Shown: in pieces, positions 44,316 through 53,140 of the stretch
Layout: each line of letters starts with the position of its first letter
Numbering within the stretch: the stretch's first letter is position 1
From: Colivicinus sp022776215
Lineage (GTDB): Bacteria > Bacillota_I > Bacilli_A > Erysipelotrichales > Erysipelotrichaceae
DNA: 64,000 nt
Direction: 5' to 3'
Assembly: GCA_022776215.1 (NCBI GenBank)
Contig: JALFIR010000038.1
Span: 1-64,000 of the forward strand
The notes under the pieces: generated by a model
What the model was told of the DNA's origin: nothing
Database searches by the model: none
What the model saw: the letters and a program-made list of their open reading frames with translations, nothing else
Made by a program: the position numbers and the translations under genes

Positions 44316-44343
44316 AAAGGAGTTCATTTGAACTCCTTTTCTA
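44316..44343. terminator. Terminator after PFOR, shared with the convergent gene
   Basis: AAAGGAGTTCA / TGAACTCCTTT 11-bp stem with a two-base centre, followed by TTTT on the plus strand. The minus-strand gene ends at 44341, so the same hairpin lies just after its stop too. Confidence 0.8.
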
Positions 44344-45324
44344 TGCAAATAATTCGTCATATAACCATTCTATTTTTTTATTCTCATAAGCTATTATAGA
44401 AACAATATCTCTCACCAATTCCTTATCCACTACCTCTAATTTATTGAGATATTCTTCTTTAGGTAAAGTAATAATATTACTAAACTCTTTATCTTCATCA
44501 AAATACTCGACACCATAGTTAGTACCTTTTATAGAAAATAAGTATATATAATTATTAAAACCACAATAGAATTTTTGACCTACATTAAATCTAAAATAGT
44601 GATTTTTAAAAGTAGATTCTTTCTTATTATTGTTTCTGTTTTTAATTTCTATTGAGTACTTCTTTTCTGAAACTATGTGATATGCATTATTTAGGAAAGT
44701 TTCAATATGTTTGTTACACAAACGATATCTACAACGATTTAACTTTATTTCGCCATCTTTATCTTCAATTAGTTTATAAATTATTGCCTTATTATTCTTT
44801 GAATCAAATTCATGAATATAAAACAAATTATGACCATCCTTAATGATGTTTCCTTTTTGAAAAAAATGAGCACAATCTATTAGAAGCTGTCCTTTTGTTC
44901 TTAATCTAGTATTAATTTTATTCAATTGATTCGTCTTAAGACTATCTACTATATAAAGAATTTCGTCCTTATCTATTTCGTAGCAGTTATTTAGATTAAA
45001 GTAAGTATCTTTTGTAAAGTTGTAATTATCTTTATTTAGCAAGTAATAATGATTAAAATCATTTTTCTTACTTGTACATGAATATGCATAAATACTATTG
45101 CCTTTTTTCTTTGCGACTATAAAAGGACGAATACGATGACTTTCTTCTATTTTTTCTAGATTATCGCATCTTGTAATTCCAAACACTATATCACCAGGTC
45201 TAATTTGTTCAAATAATTTATCATGATCAATATCTTTTAATTGTGGAACTAAGTCAGTTAATGATAGTTCTTTCTTTTTAAAAAAATTTTTAAGATAATT
45301 TAAAATTGTTTTTAATAATTTCAT
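44341..45324 (-). CDS. PemK/MazF-fold protein with a C-terminal extension
   Basis: A 327-residue protein of uncertain role. Residues about 42-150 look like a PemK/MazF domain: RPGDIVFGI, then HRIRPFIVAKKKGNSIYAY and SCTSKKND. The Arg-Pro after strand 2 and the Thr-Ser at the end of strand 3 are the positions used by MazF ribonucleases. The N terminus is a basic helix, and a second domain (about 150-327) includes VGQKFYCGFNNYIYLF. No antitoxin adjoins it. It has an AAAAGGAG Shine-Dalgarno. It may be a MazF-derived toxin, an RNA-binding relative, or an inactive descendant. Confidence 0.55.
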   Translation of the reverse strand: MKLLKTILNYLKNFFKKKELSLTDLVPQLKDIDHDKLFEQIRPGDIVFGITRCDNLEKIEESHRIRPFIVAKKKGNSIYAYSCTSKKNDFNHYYLLNKDNYNFTKDTYFNLNNCYEIDKDEILYIVDSLKTNQLNKINTRLRTKGQLLIDCAHFFQKGNIIKDGHNLFYIHEFDSKNNKAIIYKLIEDKDGEIKLNRCRYRLCNKHIETFLNNAYHIVSEKKYSIEIKNRNNNKKESTFKNHYFRFNVGQKFYCGFNNYIYLFSIKGTNYGVEYFDEDKEFSNIITLPKEEYLNKLEVVDKELVRDIVSIIAYENKKIEWLYDELFA

Positions 45325-45360
45325 TTATGCACTCCTTTTCTAACCATCTTAATTGTAAGA

Positions 45361-45420
45361 AAAAGGGTGTACATAAATCACACCACCCAAAAGAAAAGTA
45401 GGATTCAATCCTACTTGATA
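45361..45420 (-). terminator. Two consecutive minus-strand hairpins after plsY
   Basis: First AGTAGGAT / ATCCTACT (about 45399-45417, overlapping the plsY stop codon) with TTTTCTTTT after it, then a GGGTG/CACCC-ended hairpin (about 45364-45388) followed by TTTTTCTT. Together they should isolate the MazF-like gene from plsY. Confidence 0.65.
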
Positions 45421-46025
45421 AATGAAACTTTATTTTCTTTTCCTTGAATAAGTCTTTTAATATTAGCTCTATGCATGAATATTACAAATAATGTAAGAAG
45501 TAATACTAGAGTCGCTAATGAGTTATCCTTATATGTAAGAAAGCCCATGATAGTTGCCATTGTTAGAGCAGACATAGAAGCTAGTGACATATATTTAGTT
45601 AGACATAAGACAATTATGAATACTAACACTGGATATAAGAATGTAAAGATAAAGTCATGCGTTATAAATAAGGCAATACCTAAGATATAACCCATAGAAC
45701 ACGCTACTGCTTTACCACCTCTAAATTGTGCAAAGACTGGGAAACAGTGTCCTATACATACTGCTAATCCTGCATAGCGAGCATATTCTGGTGAAATCTT
45801 ATTTACAATTACCATCACAATAAATGCTTTTAAGGCATCTAGAATAATAACTGAAATACCAGCTTTTTTGCCTAATACTCTACCTGCATTGGTTCCACCT
45901 AGATTACCAGAACCCTTAGTTCTAATATCTACACCGTAAAATACTTTACCAATAATAAGGGCCCAGGGAATAGAACCAACAAGATACCCAACAATCAGCC
46001 ACAAAATCAATATAATAGTTTTCAT
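45411..46025 (-). CDS. plsY: Glycerol-3-phosphate acyltransferase PlsY
   Basis: Transfers acyl groups from acyl-phosphate to glycerol 3-phosphate, the first step of phospholipid synthesis. Integral membrane, five to six helices, 204 residues; signatures GSIPWALIIGK, RTKGSGNLGGTNAGRVLG and GHCFPVFAQFRGGKAVA. Divergent from parE, as in Bacillus. The start at 46025 has no Shine-Dalgarno; TATAAT (minus strand, 46037-46032, extended by TGT) ends six bases before the ATG, so the message is probably leaderless. Confidence 0.95.
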   Translation of the reverse strand: MKTIILILWLIVGYLVGSIPWALIIGKVFYGVDIRTKGSGNLGGTNAGRVLGKKAGISVIILDALKAFIVMVIVNKISPEYARYAGLAVCIGHCFPVFAQFRGGKAVACSMGYILGIALFITHDFIFTFLYPVLVFIIVLCLTKYMSLASMSALTMATIMGFLTYKDNSLATLVLLLTLFVIFMHRANIKRLIQGKENKVSFIK

Positions 46026-46064
46026 AAAAAAATTATAACAAAACTTTTGGTATAATTGACTGGT
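46026..46064. promoter_or_regulatory. Divergent leaderless promoter pair plsY/parE
   Basis: Only 39 bases separate the two start codons. Minus strand: TGT-TATAAT with the -10 at 46037-46032, six bases before the plsY ATG. Plus strand: TGG-TATAAT with the -10 at 46051-46056, eight bases before the parE ATG. Both are extended -10 elements and neither gene has a Shine-Dalgarno. Confidence 0.75.
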
Positions 46065-47990
46065 ATGAATAATAATTATGATGATAACAGTATAGAAATA
46101 TTAGAAGGACTAGATGCCGTAAGAAAAAGACCTGGCATGTATATTGGTTCTGTCGATAACAGAGGACTACATCATTTAGTATGGGAAATCGTCGATAACG
46201 CAATCGATGAAGCTCTAAATGGCTTTGGTAAAGAAATCGTTATTGAACTAAATAAGGATGGTTCTTGTAGTGTAACTGACTTTGGACGTGGTATGCCCAT
46301 AGGCAAACATAAGTCTGGTAAAAACACTCTAGAAGTAATCTTTACTGTACTACATGCTGGTGGTAAGTTCTCAAACGAAGGTGGTTACAAGACAGCTGGT
46401 GGTCTACATGGTGTAGGTGCCAGTGTTGTTAATGCACTAAGTAAATGGTGTGAAGTAGAAGTATGTCGTGATAAGAAAAGATATCGCATGCGCTTTGAAA
46501 ATGGTGGTAAGAAAATTGGTAAACTAGAGGAACTTGGAACTACCAATAAGACTGGTTCTAAGGTTACTTTTATGCCTGATGATACAATCTTTTCAACAAC
46601 TACTTTTAACTTCAATACAATTTGTGAAAGAGCTCAAGAAGAAGCTTTCTTGTTAGAAGGTGTTAAGATTGTAGTTAAAGATTATATTCACAATGAAGAA
46701 AGTGAATTCCACTATGAGAATGGTTTATTAGCCTTCATGAACTATCTTCATGAAGATAAGGATGTTTTGCATGAACCTGTAATCTTTTCAGGTGAAAGTA
46801 ATGGTATCAACATTAAGTGTGCTTTCCAATATACTGATGGTTACCAAGAAAATACTTTTTCTTATGTAAATCTAGTACGTACAAAAGATGGGGGTACTCA
46901 TGAAGTAGGCTATAAGACAGCTTTTACCAAGACTATTAATGACTATGCAAGAAATAATGGTCTATTGAAGGAAAAAGATAAAAACTTTGAAGGTAGCGAT
47001 GTAAGAGAAGGCTTAACTAGCATTATTGTTGTTACTATTCCTGAAGACTTATTACAATTTGAAGGACAGACAAAAGGGAAACTTGGTACACCGATTGCTA
47101 AGACAGCGGTTGATAATGTAGTAAGTGAACACTTGATGTACTTTTTAGTTGAAAATAAGGACTTAGCTACAACTTTAATCAAGAAGATTCAACGTGCTGC
47201 TTATGCTCGTGATGCAGCTAGAAAAGCCAAGGATGAGGCAAGAGCTGGCAAGAAGTCTTCATCTAAGGCAAAAGAAGTCTTAAGTGGCAAGTTAGCTCCT
47301 GCTCAAAGCAAGGATTATAAAAGATTAGAATTATTCTTGGTCGAAGGTGATTCTGCCGGTGGTAGTGCTAAGAAGTGCCGTGATTCTAAGTATCAAGCTA
47401 TTTTACCTTTAAGAGGTAAGGTTTTAAATACTGAAAAAGCATCTTTAATAGATATTGAAAAGAATGAAGAATTAAATACGATAGTTCACTGTTTAGGTGC
47501 TGGTGTTGGCGCCCACTTTGATGTTGAAGATATTCATTATGATAAAGTAATCATTATGACCGATGCCGATACCGATGGTGCTCATATTCAGGTATTATTA
47601 TTAACTTTCTTCTATCGCTTTATGAGAGAATTAATCGAAAAGGGACATGTATATGTAGCTATGCCTCCTTTATATGGTGTTAAGACTAAAGAGGGTATGG
47701 ATTATTTGTTCTCTGATGATGAATTAAATAAATATCGTGCAAGTCATACAATTAAGGGTGATATCCAAAGATATAAGGGTCTTGGTGAAATGGATGCTGA
47801 TCAATTATGGGATACGACTATGGATCCTGAAAAGCGTACTTTGATTAAAGTGAATATTGAGGATGCAGCTATTTGTGAACGTAAGATTTCTATTTTAATG
47901 GGTAATAAGCCTGAACTTAGAAGAAAGTGGATTGAAGAAAATATTGACTTTACTTTAGAAGAAAATTATAAGGTGGAAAGACATGGCTAA
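46065..47990 (+). CDS. parE: DNA topoisomerase IV subunit B
   Basis: ATPase subunit of the decatenase. GHKL ATP site (IVDNAIDEALNG, GRGMPIG, GGLHGVGASVVNALS), transducer lysine region, TOPRIM EGDSAGGSAKKCRDSKYQAI and DADTDGAH, and a C-terminal RYKGLGEMDADQLWDTTMDP. Distinguished from GyrB by the ParE-like LPLRGKVLNTEKA and by the plsY/parC neighbourhood. 641 residues from ATG 46065; a TTG nine bases upstream would fall inside the -10 box. Overlaps parC by eight bases. Confidence 0.93.
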   Translation: MNNNYDDNSIEILEGLDAVRKRPGMYIGSVDNRGLHHLVWEIVDNAIDEALNGFGKEIVIELNKDGSCSVTDFGRGMPIGKHKSGKNTLEVIFTVLHAGGKFSNEGGYKTAGGLHGVGASVVNALSKWCEVEVCRDKKRYRMRFENGGKKIGKLEELGTTNKTGSKVTFMPDDTIFSTTTFNFNTICERAQEEAFLLEGVKIVVKDYIHNEESEFHYENGLLAFMNYLHEDKDVLHEPVIFSGESNGINIKCAFQYTDGYQENTFSYVNLVRTKDGGTHEVGYKTAFTKTINDYARNNGLLKEKDKNFEGSDVREGLTSIIVVTIPEDLLQFEGQTKGKLGTPIAKTAVDNVVSEHLMYFLVENKDLATTLIKKIQRAAYARDAARKAKDEARAGKKSSSKAKEVLSGKLAPAQSKDYKRLELFLVEGDSAGGSAKKCRDSKYQAILPLRGKVLNTEKASLIDIEKNEELNTIVHCLGAGVGAHFDVEDIHYDKVIIMTDADTDGAHIQVLLLTFFYRFMRELIEKGHVYVAMPPLYGVKTKEGMDYLFSDDELNKYRASHTIKGDIQRYKGLGEMDADQLWDTTMDPEKRTLIKVNIEDAAICERKISILMGNKPELRRKWIEENIDFTLEENYKVERHG

Positions 47991-50478
47991 GAAGACTAAA
48001 GAAATAATTGAAAAGAATGTTACTGAATCTTTAGATGACATCATGTCTTTAAGATTTGGTGCTTATTCAAAATATATCATTCAAGAAAGAGCTTTACCTG
48101 ATGCTAGAGATGGTTTAAAGCCGGTACAAAGAAGAATTCTTTATTCTATGTATATGGATGGCAACACTAGCATTAAGCCTCATCGTAAGTCTGCAAAGGC
48201 TGTAGGTCAGGTTATGGGTATTTTCCATCCACATGGTGACTCTAGTATTTATGAAGCTATGGTTAGATTGTCTCAAGATTGGAAAAATAATCTAACTTTA
48301 ATTGATATGCATGGTAACAATGGCTCTATCGATGATGACCCACCAGCTGCTTATCGTTATACTGAAGTAAGACTAGATAAGAATGCTGAAAAGTTATTAA
48401 ACGATATCGACAAGAATACCGTTACGATGACTAATAACTACGATGACTCAACTCTTGAGCCAACGGTTTTACCTGCAAGTTACCCATTACTATTAGTTAA
48501 TGGTTCTACAGGTATTGCCTCAGGTTATGCGACCAATATGGCACCACATAACTTAAATGAAATCGTGGATGCGACTATTTACCGTTTAAACAATCCTGAA
48601 TGTAGTGTTGAAGACTTGATGGTTTTTGTCAAAGGACCCGACTTCCCAACTGGTGGTATTGTCCAAGGACTAGATAACATCAAAGAAGTCTTTAAAACAG
48701 GTAGGGGCAAAGTAGTCTTGAGAAGTAAGTGCGAAGTGCTTAAGGGTAAGACTAATGACTCAATTGTAGTTACTGAAATACCTTATGAAGTAATTAAATG
48801 TAATCTTGTAAAGAAAATTAACGATATTGCGATTAACAAAGATATTGAAGGCATTAGTGAAGTAAGAGATGAAAGCGGTCGTGATGGCTTAAAGATTGTC
48901 ATTGAACTTAAGAAAGATGCTAATAGCGAGATGATTCTAAATTATCTATATAAGAATACTGATTTACAAATCAACTATTCTTACAATAATATCGCTATTG
49001 TTAATCATCGTCCCACTTTATTATCTTTACCAGATGCTTTAGATGCCTTTATTGATTTTAGAAAACAAGTAGTTTTAAATCGCTCTGTTTATTTAAGAGA
49101 TAAAAAGAAGGCTAGACTACATGTGATTGATGGCTTAATTAAAGCTGTATCTATCTTAGATAGTGTTATTGAAACAATTAGAAGATCTAATGATAAACAA
49201 GATTCTAAGATTAATCTTATGAATAACTTCTTATTTACAGAAGAGCAGGCTGAGGCTATTGTCAATTTAAGATTATATCGTTTGTCTAATACTGATATTG
49301 TGGCTTTAAAGGAAGAATGTTCTACTTTAATTAGAGAAATTTCAGAACTTGAATCAATTATTAGTTCTAAGGAAATTCTAAAGTCTGTTTTAACTAAAGA
49401 ATTAAAACAAGTTAACTTAGATAATATTACGCCAAGAAAGACTAAGATTGAAAATGAAGTTTCTGACTTAGTTATTGATAAATTGGCAATGGTACCAAAT
49501 GAATCTTGTTATATATCATTGACAAGAGATGGTTATGTAAAAAGATTCTCTAAGCGTACTTTTGATGCAAATTTGAATAGTTTACCTTTCACAAAAGAAA
49601 GTGATGTTTTATTAGGCATCAGTGCTTGTGAAACATTAGATACCTTATTAGTGTTTACAAACAAGGGAAATTACTTATATATTCCGGTTTATAAGTTACA
49701 AGAATGTAAATATAAGGATATCGGTAAGCATGTTTCTACTTATGTTAAGCTAGAAGGAAATGAGAAGGTAGTAGGAGCTTTAATTGTTAAGAGTTTTGAT
49801 ACTTATGCCTTTGTAGTTTTAGCTACTAAAAATGGTATGATTAAGAAAACTTCAATTCCGAAGTTTGATATATCTAGATTCTCTAAGGCTATTCCAGCTA
49901 TTAAGTTAAAAGAAAATGATGAACTAGTAAGTGTTAACATCGCTTATGAAAATGATAATGTGGTTGTTGTTTCTAGAAGCGGTAACTATAATCGTTATTC
50001 TTTAGAAATGTTAAGTGATATTGCTCCTCGTGCTATGGGTGTGGGTGGTATCAATGTTAAAAATGATGAGTTAGCTGGTGTGGCAATTGAACATAGTGGT
50101 CCTAGTGAACTGTTATTATGTTCTAATAAGGGCTATAAGCGAATTCATTTTGCTGATTTAGATTTTACAAGTCGTAATGCCAAGGGCAATCGTTTGTTTA
50201 AACAGACAAAGACTAATCCTTCGGAAATTATTGGTGTTAAGACGATTGCTAGCGATGTATCTCTTATCTATAATGATGAGAAGATGACAATCTTGCCAGC
50301 TTCTAGTATTCCTTTTATGGGGCTTGATGCGACTTTCTCAAGTGTAGGGGAAGTGCTTCCTTTCATAAAAGATGATATGAGTGATATTCCTGTTGTGGAT
50401 ATGGTGATGATTCCTGAATCTTACTATAAACACGATGAGGAAAACAAAGAGTATACACAAACGGATTTATTTGATTAG
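47983..50478 (+). CDS. parC: DNA topoisomerase IV subunit A
   Basis: DNA-cleaving subunit. Breakage-reunion domain (1-480) with catalytic Tyr126 in PAAYRYTEVRL and the quinolone region HPHGDSSIYEAM (S87, E91 at the classical resistance positions, both in the sensitive form); the C-terminal beta-pinwheel (about 490-815) has degenerate repeats such as GYVKRFSKRTF and NRYSLEMLSDIAPRAMGVGG. 831 residues. Overlaps parE, and the yqeG start follows its stop by one base. Confidence 0.94.
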   Translation: MAKKTKEIIEKNVTESLDDIMSLRFGAYSKYIIQERALPDARDGLKPVQRRILYSMYMDGNTSIKPHRKSAKAVGQVMGIFHPHGDSSIYEAMVRLSQDWKNNLTLIDMHGNNGSIDDDPPAAYRYTEVRLDKNAEKLLNDIDKNTVTMTNNYDDSTLEPTVLPASYPLLLVNGSTGIASGYATNMAPHNLNEIVDATIYRLNNPECSVEDLMVFVKGPDFPTGGIVQGLDNIKEVFKTGRGKVVLRSKCEVLKGKTNDSIVVTEIPYEVIKCNLVKKINDIAINKDIEGISEVRDESGRDGLKIVIELKKDANSEMILNYLYKNTDLQINYSYNNIAIVNHRPTLLSLPDALDAFIDFRKQVVLNRSVYLRDKKKARLHVIDGLIKAVSILDSVIETIRRSNDKQDSKINLMNNFLFTEEQAEAIVNLRLYRLSNTDIVALKEECSTLIREISELESIISSKEILKSVLTKELKQVNLDNITPRKTKIENEVSDLVIDKLAMVPNESCYISLTRDGYVKRFSKRTFDANLNSLPFTKESDVLLGISACETLDTLLVFTNKGNYLYIPVYKLQECKYKDIGKHVSTYVKLEGNEKVVGALIVKSFDTYAFVVLATKNGMIKKTSIPKFDISRFSKAIPAIKLKENDELVSVNIAYENDNVVVVSRSGNYNRYSLEMLSDIAPRAMGVGGINVKNDELAGVAIEHSGPSELLLCSNKGYKRIHFADLDFTSRNAKGNRLFKQTKTNPSEIIGVKTIASDVSLIYNDEKMTILPASSIPFMGLDATFSSVGEVLPFIKDDMSDIPVVDMVMIPESYYKHDEENKEYTQTDLFD

Positions 50479-50479
50479 T

Positions 50480-50977
50480 ATGAGTATTTTTAGACCAAAT
50501 TTATTGATTAAAAAGTATGATGATTTAGATATTGAAGACCTAAAAAATAGGGGCTTTGATACTGTTTTTTTGGATGTTGATAACACTATTACTCCATATT
50601 TTGTAAAGATTCCTGATGCGAAGGCCAAGGCCTTTGTTCAAAAGCTTAAGGATAATGGTTTTCATGTGATTGTGGTATCTAATAATACCGATGAAAGAGT
50701 AAAAGAGGTTGCTAGTTCAATTGATTGTGAATATATCTGTTGGGCGCTTAAACCATTGCCTTTTAAGGCTAATGCCTTGATTAAAAAACATCATTTAGAT
50801 AAGTCTAAAGTGTTTATTATGGGTGACCAATTATTGACTGATGTCTTATGTGGCAAGTTGACAGGAATTTATGCGATTTATGTAAAACCAATCAGTGAAG
50901 TTGATAGTTTTACGACTAAGATTAATAGAAAAATAGAAAGGTTTATATTTAAACATATTCTGCATGAAAAAGTGTAA
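50480..50977 (+). CDS. yqeG: YqeG family HAD phosphatase
   Basis: A 165-residue HAD-IIIA phosphatase: FLDVDNTITPYF (nucleophile Asp), VVSNNTDERV, and MGDQLLTDVLCGK. First gene of the yqeG-yqeH-yhbY-yqeK-rsfS-yqeM group found widely in Bacillota. ATG 50480 is one base after the parC stop, so it is probably translated by coupling; an in-frame ATG at 50435 inside parC would add 15 unsupported residues. Confidence 0.9.
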   Translation: MSIFRPNLLIKKYDDLDIEDLKNRGFDTVFLDVDNTITPYFVKIPDAKAKAFVQKLKDNGFHVIVVSNNTDERVKEVASSIDCEYICWALKPLPFKANALIKKHHLDKSKVFIMGDQLLTDVLCGKLTGIYAIYVKPISEVDSFTTKINRKIERFIFKHILHEKV

Positions 50978-51992
50978 AGGTTGTGGAGAAATTCTCCAAT
51001 ATGAACATAAAGATATGCTAGGTTATGCACCTAGTGAAGACTTTGATTATTGTCAAAGGTGTTTTCGTTTGACTCATTATGGAGATACTTCTAAGGTAAG
51101 TAAAAAGTTCACTTCTAATGATGATATTATCGAAAGCTATAAGAATATCAACGATGCTTTATTTGCGTTGATTGTGGATGCTTTTGATGCCTTGTTTTTA
51201 GATCAAGATTATCTATTAGATATCTTTAAAGATAAGAAATTGTTATTAATTATCAACAAAATTGACTTATTACCTAAGAATATTAATGATAATAAGATAA
51301 GTGACTTGTATCTTGATGTCTTAAAGAAATGTGGCAATATCAACTGTCTATTAACTTATAAGAATGATACTACTTTCAATGATTTGTTCTTTGAAATCTT
51401 GGAAGAAAGCGGTATGTCTAAGGTTGTATTTGCAGGTAGAGCTAATGTAGGTAAGTCTAGTTTGATTAATAAATTAATTGAGAATCAAGAACTTACTACT
51501 TCTATTTATCCAGGTACTACTTTAAAGGTTAATGAGATTACTTATAAGGATTATCTATTTATTGATACTGCTGGTTTGATTGATGATGAATCTTTCTTAT
51601 CACATTTAGATAATAAGAATATCAAGAAGTTATTACCTTTAAAGACTATTAAAAGACAAATTTTCCAATTATATGAGAATCAATCTTATGTGATTAATGG
51701 TCTTGTGAAGTTTGATATTTTGCCTAGTGGCAATGCATCAATCGAATTTATGGTTGAGAATAATTTAGAGATTCATAGAACCAAATATTCAAATAGTGAA
51801 CGTTATTTCAAGAATAATTGCATAAAAGATCCACTAAGACTTTTACCTTTAAAGGAAAATGAATTTGATTTAGATGGCATTAATTTATTTTACTTAAAGG
51901 GACTAGGTCTAATTAAAGTAAAGGGCTCTGGTAAAGTTGTAGTGAATGTTAATGATAGAATAAAAATATATACAAGTGAGGTTAATTTATAA
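50964..51992 (+). CDS. yqeH: Ribosome biogenesis GTPase YqeH
   Basis: A circularly permuted GTPase needed for 30S assembly. N-terminal zinc finger CKGCGEIL...YCQRCFRL (C4, C7, C32, C35 region), G4 NKIDL (near 96), G1 GRANVGKSSL (near 156), G3 DTAGL, and a C-terminal RNA-binding region. 342 residues; overlaps yqeG by 14 bases and yhbY by one. Confidence 0.95.
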   Translation: MKKCKGCGEILQYEHKDMLGYAPSEDFDYCQRCFRLTHYGDTSKVSKKFTSNDDIIESYKNINDALFALIVDAFDALFLDQDYLLDIFKDKKLLLIINKIDLLPKNINDNKISDLYLDVLKKCGNINCLLTYKNDTTFNDLFFEILEESGMSKVVFAGRANVGKSSLINKLIENQELTTSIYPGTTLKVNEITYKDYLFIDTAGLIDDESFLSHLDNKNIKKLLPLKTIKRQIFQLYENQSYVINGLVKFDILPSGNASIEFMVENNLEIHRTKYSNSERYFKNNCIKDPLRLLPLKENEFDLDGINLFYLKGLGLIKVKGSGKVVVNVNDRIKIYTSEVNL

Positions 51993-52279
51993 TGTTAAGT
52001 GGTAAACAAAAAAGATATTTAAGAGCATTAGCGAATGATTTAAATAGTACTTTCCAAATTGGCAAAGAAGGTTTAAGTGATAATCTTTTAAGTGGAATTA
52101 GTGATTATTTAAAGGCTAATGAACTAGTGAAAGTCTCAGTGTTAAAAAGCTGTGACACAAGTATTAATGAGATAGAAATCGATGTATGTTCAGCTTGTAA
52201 GTGCGAACTAGTTCAATGTATTGGTCGTACATTGATTTTCTATAGAAGAAGTAAGGAACATAAGATTGTATTACCATGA
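51992..52279 (+). CDS. yhbY: CRM-domain RNA-binding protein YhbY (YqeI)
   Basis: A 95-residue single CRM domain associated with pre-50S particles. LSGKQKRYLRALANDLNSTFQIGKEGLSDNLL and the GRTLIFYRRSKEHK end are diagnostic (GxxG-type loop). aroE, which usually separates it from yqeH in Bacillus, is absent. Overlaps yqeK by four bases. Confidence 0.94.
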   Translation: MLSGKQKRYLRALANDLNSTFQIGKEGLSDNLLSGISDYLKANELVKVSVLKSCDTSINEIEIDVCSACKCELVQCIGRTLIFYRRSKEHKIVLP

Positions 52280-52833
52280 GTAAGCAAATAGACGATTTCT
52301 ATAAATTAACCAGTAAACAAAGGAAGTATATCTTAAATGATTTTGAGGTTTTAGAAGATTTGGTAAAGACCAATTTATCAGAATATAGATATATCCATAC
52401 TTTAGGGGTGGCTAAGCTTGCAAGAGAATTGGCTACTTATCATAATGTTGATCCAAATAAGGCCTATATGGCTGGTTTGTTTCATGATTTGACTAAGGAA
52501 CTATCAAATGAACAACAAGATGAATATTTGAGATATTATGATCCTGATAAGCTTAATTATCCTGAAAAGGTTAAACATTCTTTTACTTGTAAGTATTACT
52601 TAAGGGAGAAGTTTCATCTCCATGATGGTGATGTTTTGAATGCTATCTATAATCATACAATTTGTAACTCTAATGATAAGTTGTCACTGATTTTGTATGT
52701 AGCAGATAAAAGAGAAGAGAATCGTCATATTAATGATGAGGTTGTTGAGATTGCCAAATATGATTTAAAGAAGGCAATAAGAACTTTAAAAGAAAAGTGG
52801 GAAGAAGCTAAGAATAATGGAATTAAAGGATAA
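52276..52833 (+). CDS. yqeK: HD-domain Ap4A hydrolase YqeK
   Basis: A 185-residue HD-domain phosphohydrolase; YqeK proteins symmetrically hydrolyse diadenosine tetraphosphate. Metal ligands: H in YIHTLGVAKLA, HD in GLFHDLTKEL, H in HSFTCKYYL and H in YNHTI, D in YVADKREENR. nadD, normally between yhbY and yqeK, is missing, so NAD synthesis relies on genes elsewhere or on salvage. Overlaps rsfS by 17 bases. Confidence 0.9.
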   Translation: MSKQIDDFYKLTSKQRKYILNDFEVLEDLVKTNLSEYRYIHTLGVAKLARELATYHNVDPNKAYMAGLFHDLTKELSNEQQDEYLRYYDPDKLNYPEKVKHSFTCKYYLREKFHLHDGDVLNAIYNHTICNSNDKLSLILYVADKREENRHINDEVVEIAKYDLKKAIRTLKEKWEEAKNNGIKG

Positions 52834-53140
52834 AATTGTCGCATTGTTGGATGAGAAACAAATAGAAGATATCACTGTAATTGATTTTAGGGATAATAGT
52901 CCTTATCTTGATTATTTTGTGATTGGTACGGCTAGAAATGGTCGTATGGCTAAGGCTACTATTTCTTATTTAGAAGATCTTTGTGATGAAGAGGGTGTTT
53001 CTTATCGTAATAGTTATAATGATGCTGAAAGTAAGTGGTACTTATTTGATGCAGGTAGTGTAGTTGTTCACTTATTCTTTGATGGTGAACGTGAGAAGTA
53101 TAATTTAGAGGGTTTATGGAAGGATCTAATAAAGAAGTAA
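52817..53140 (+). CDS. rsfS: Ribosomal silencing factor RsfS
   Basis: A 107-residue protein that binds L14 and blocks subunit joining in poor nutrient conditions. ITVIDFRDNSPYLDYFVIGTA, DAESKWYLFDAGSVVVHLFF and REKYNLEGLWKD are family hallmarks. Its 3' end overlaps yqeM by 25 bases. Confidence 0.95.
   Translation: MELKDKIVALLDEKQIEDITVIDFRDNSPYLDYFVIGTARNGRMAKATISYLEDLCDEEGVSYRNSYNDAESKWYLFDAGSVVVHLFFDGEREKYNLEGLWKDLIKK

Noticed and set aside
46056..46064. TTG start for parE at 46056
   Set aside because: The TTG overlaps the -10 box TATAAT (46051-46056), so it would not be transcribed.
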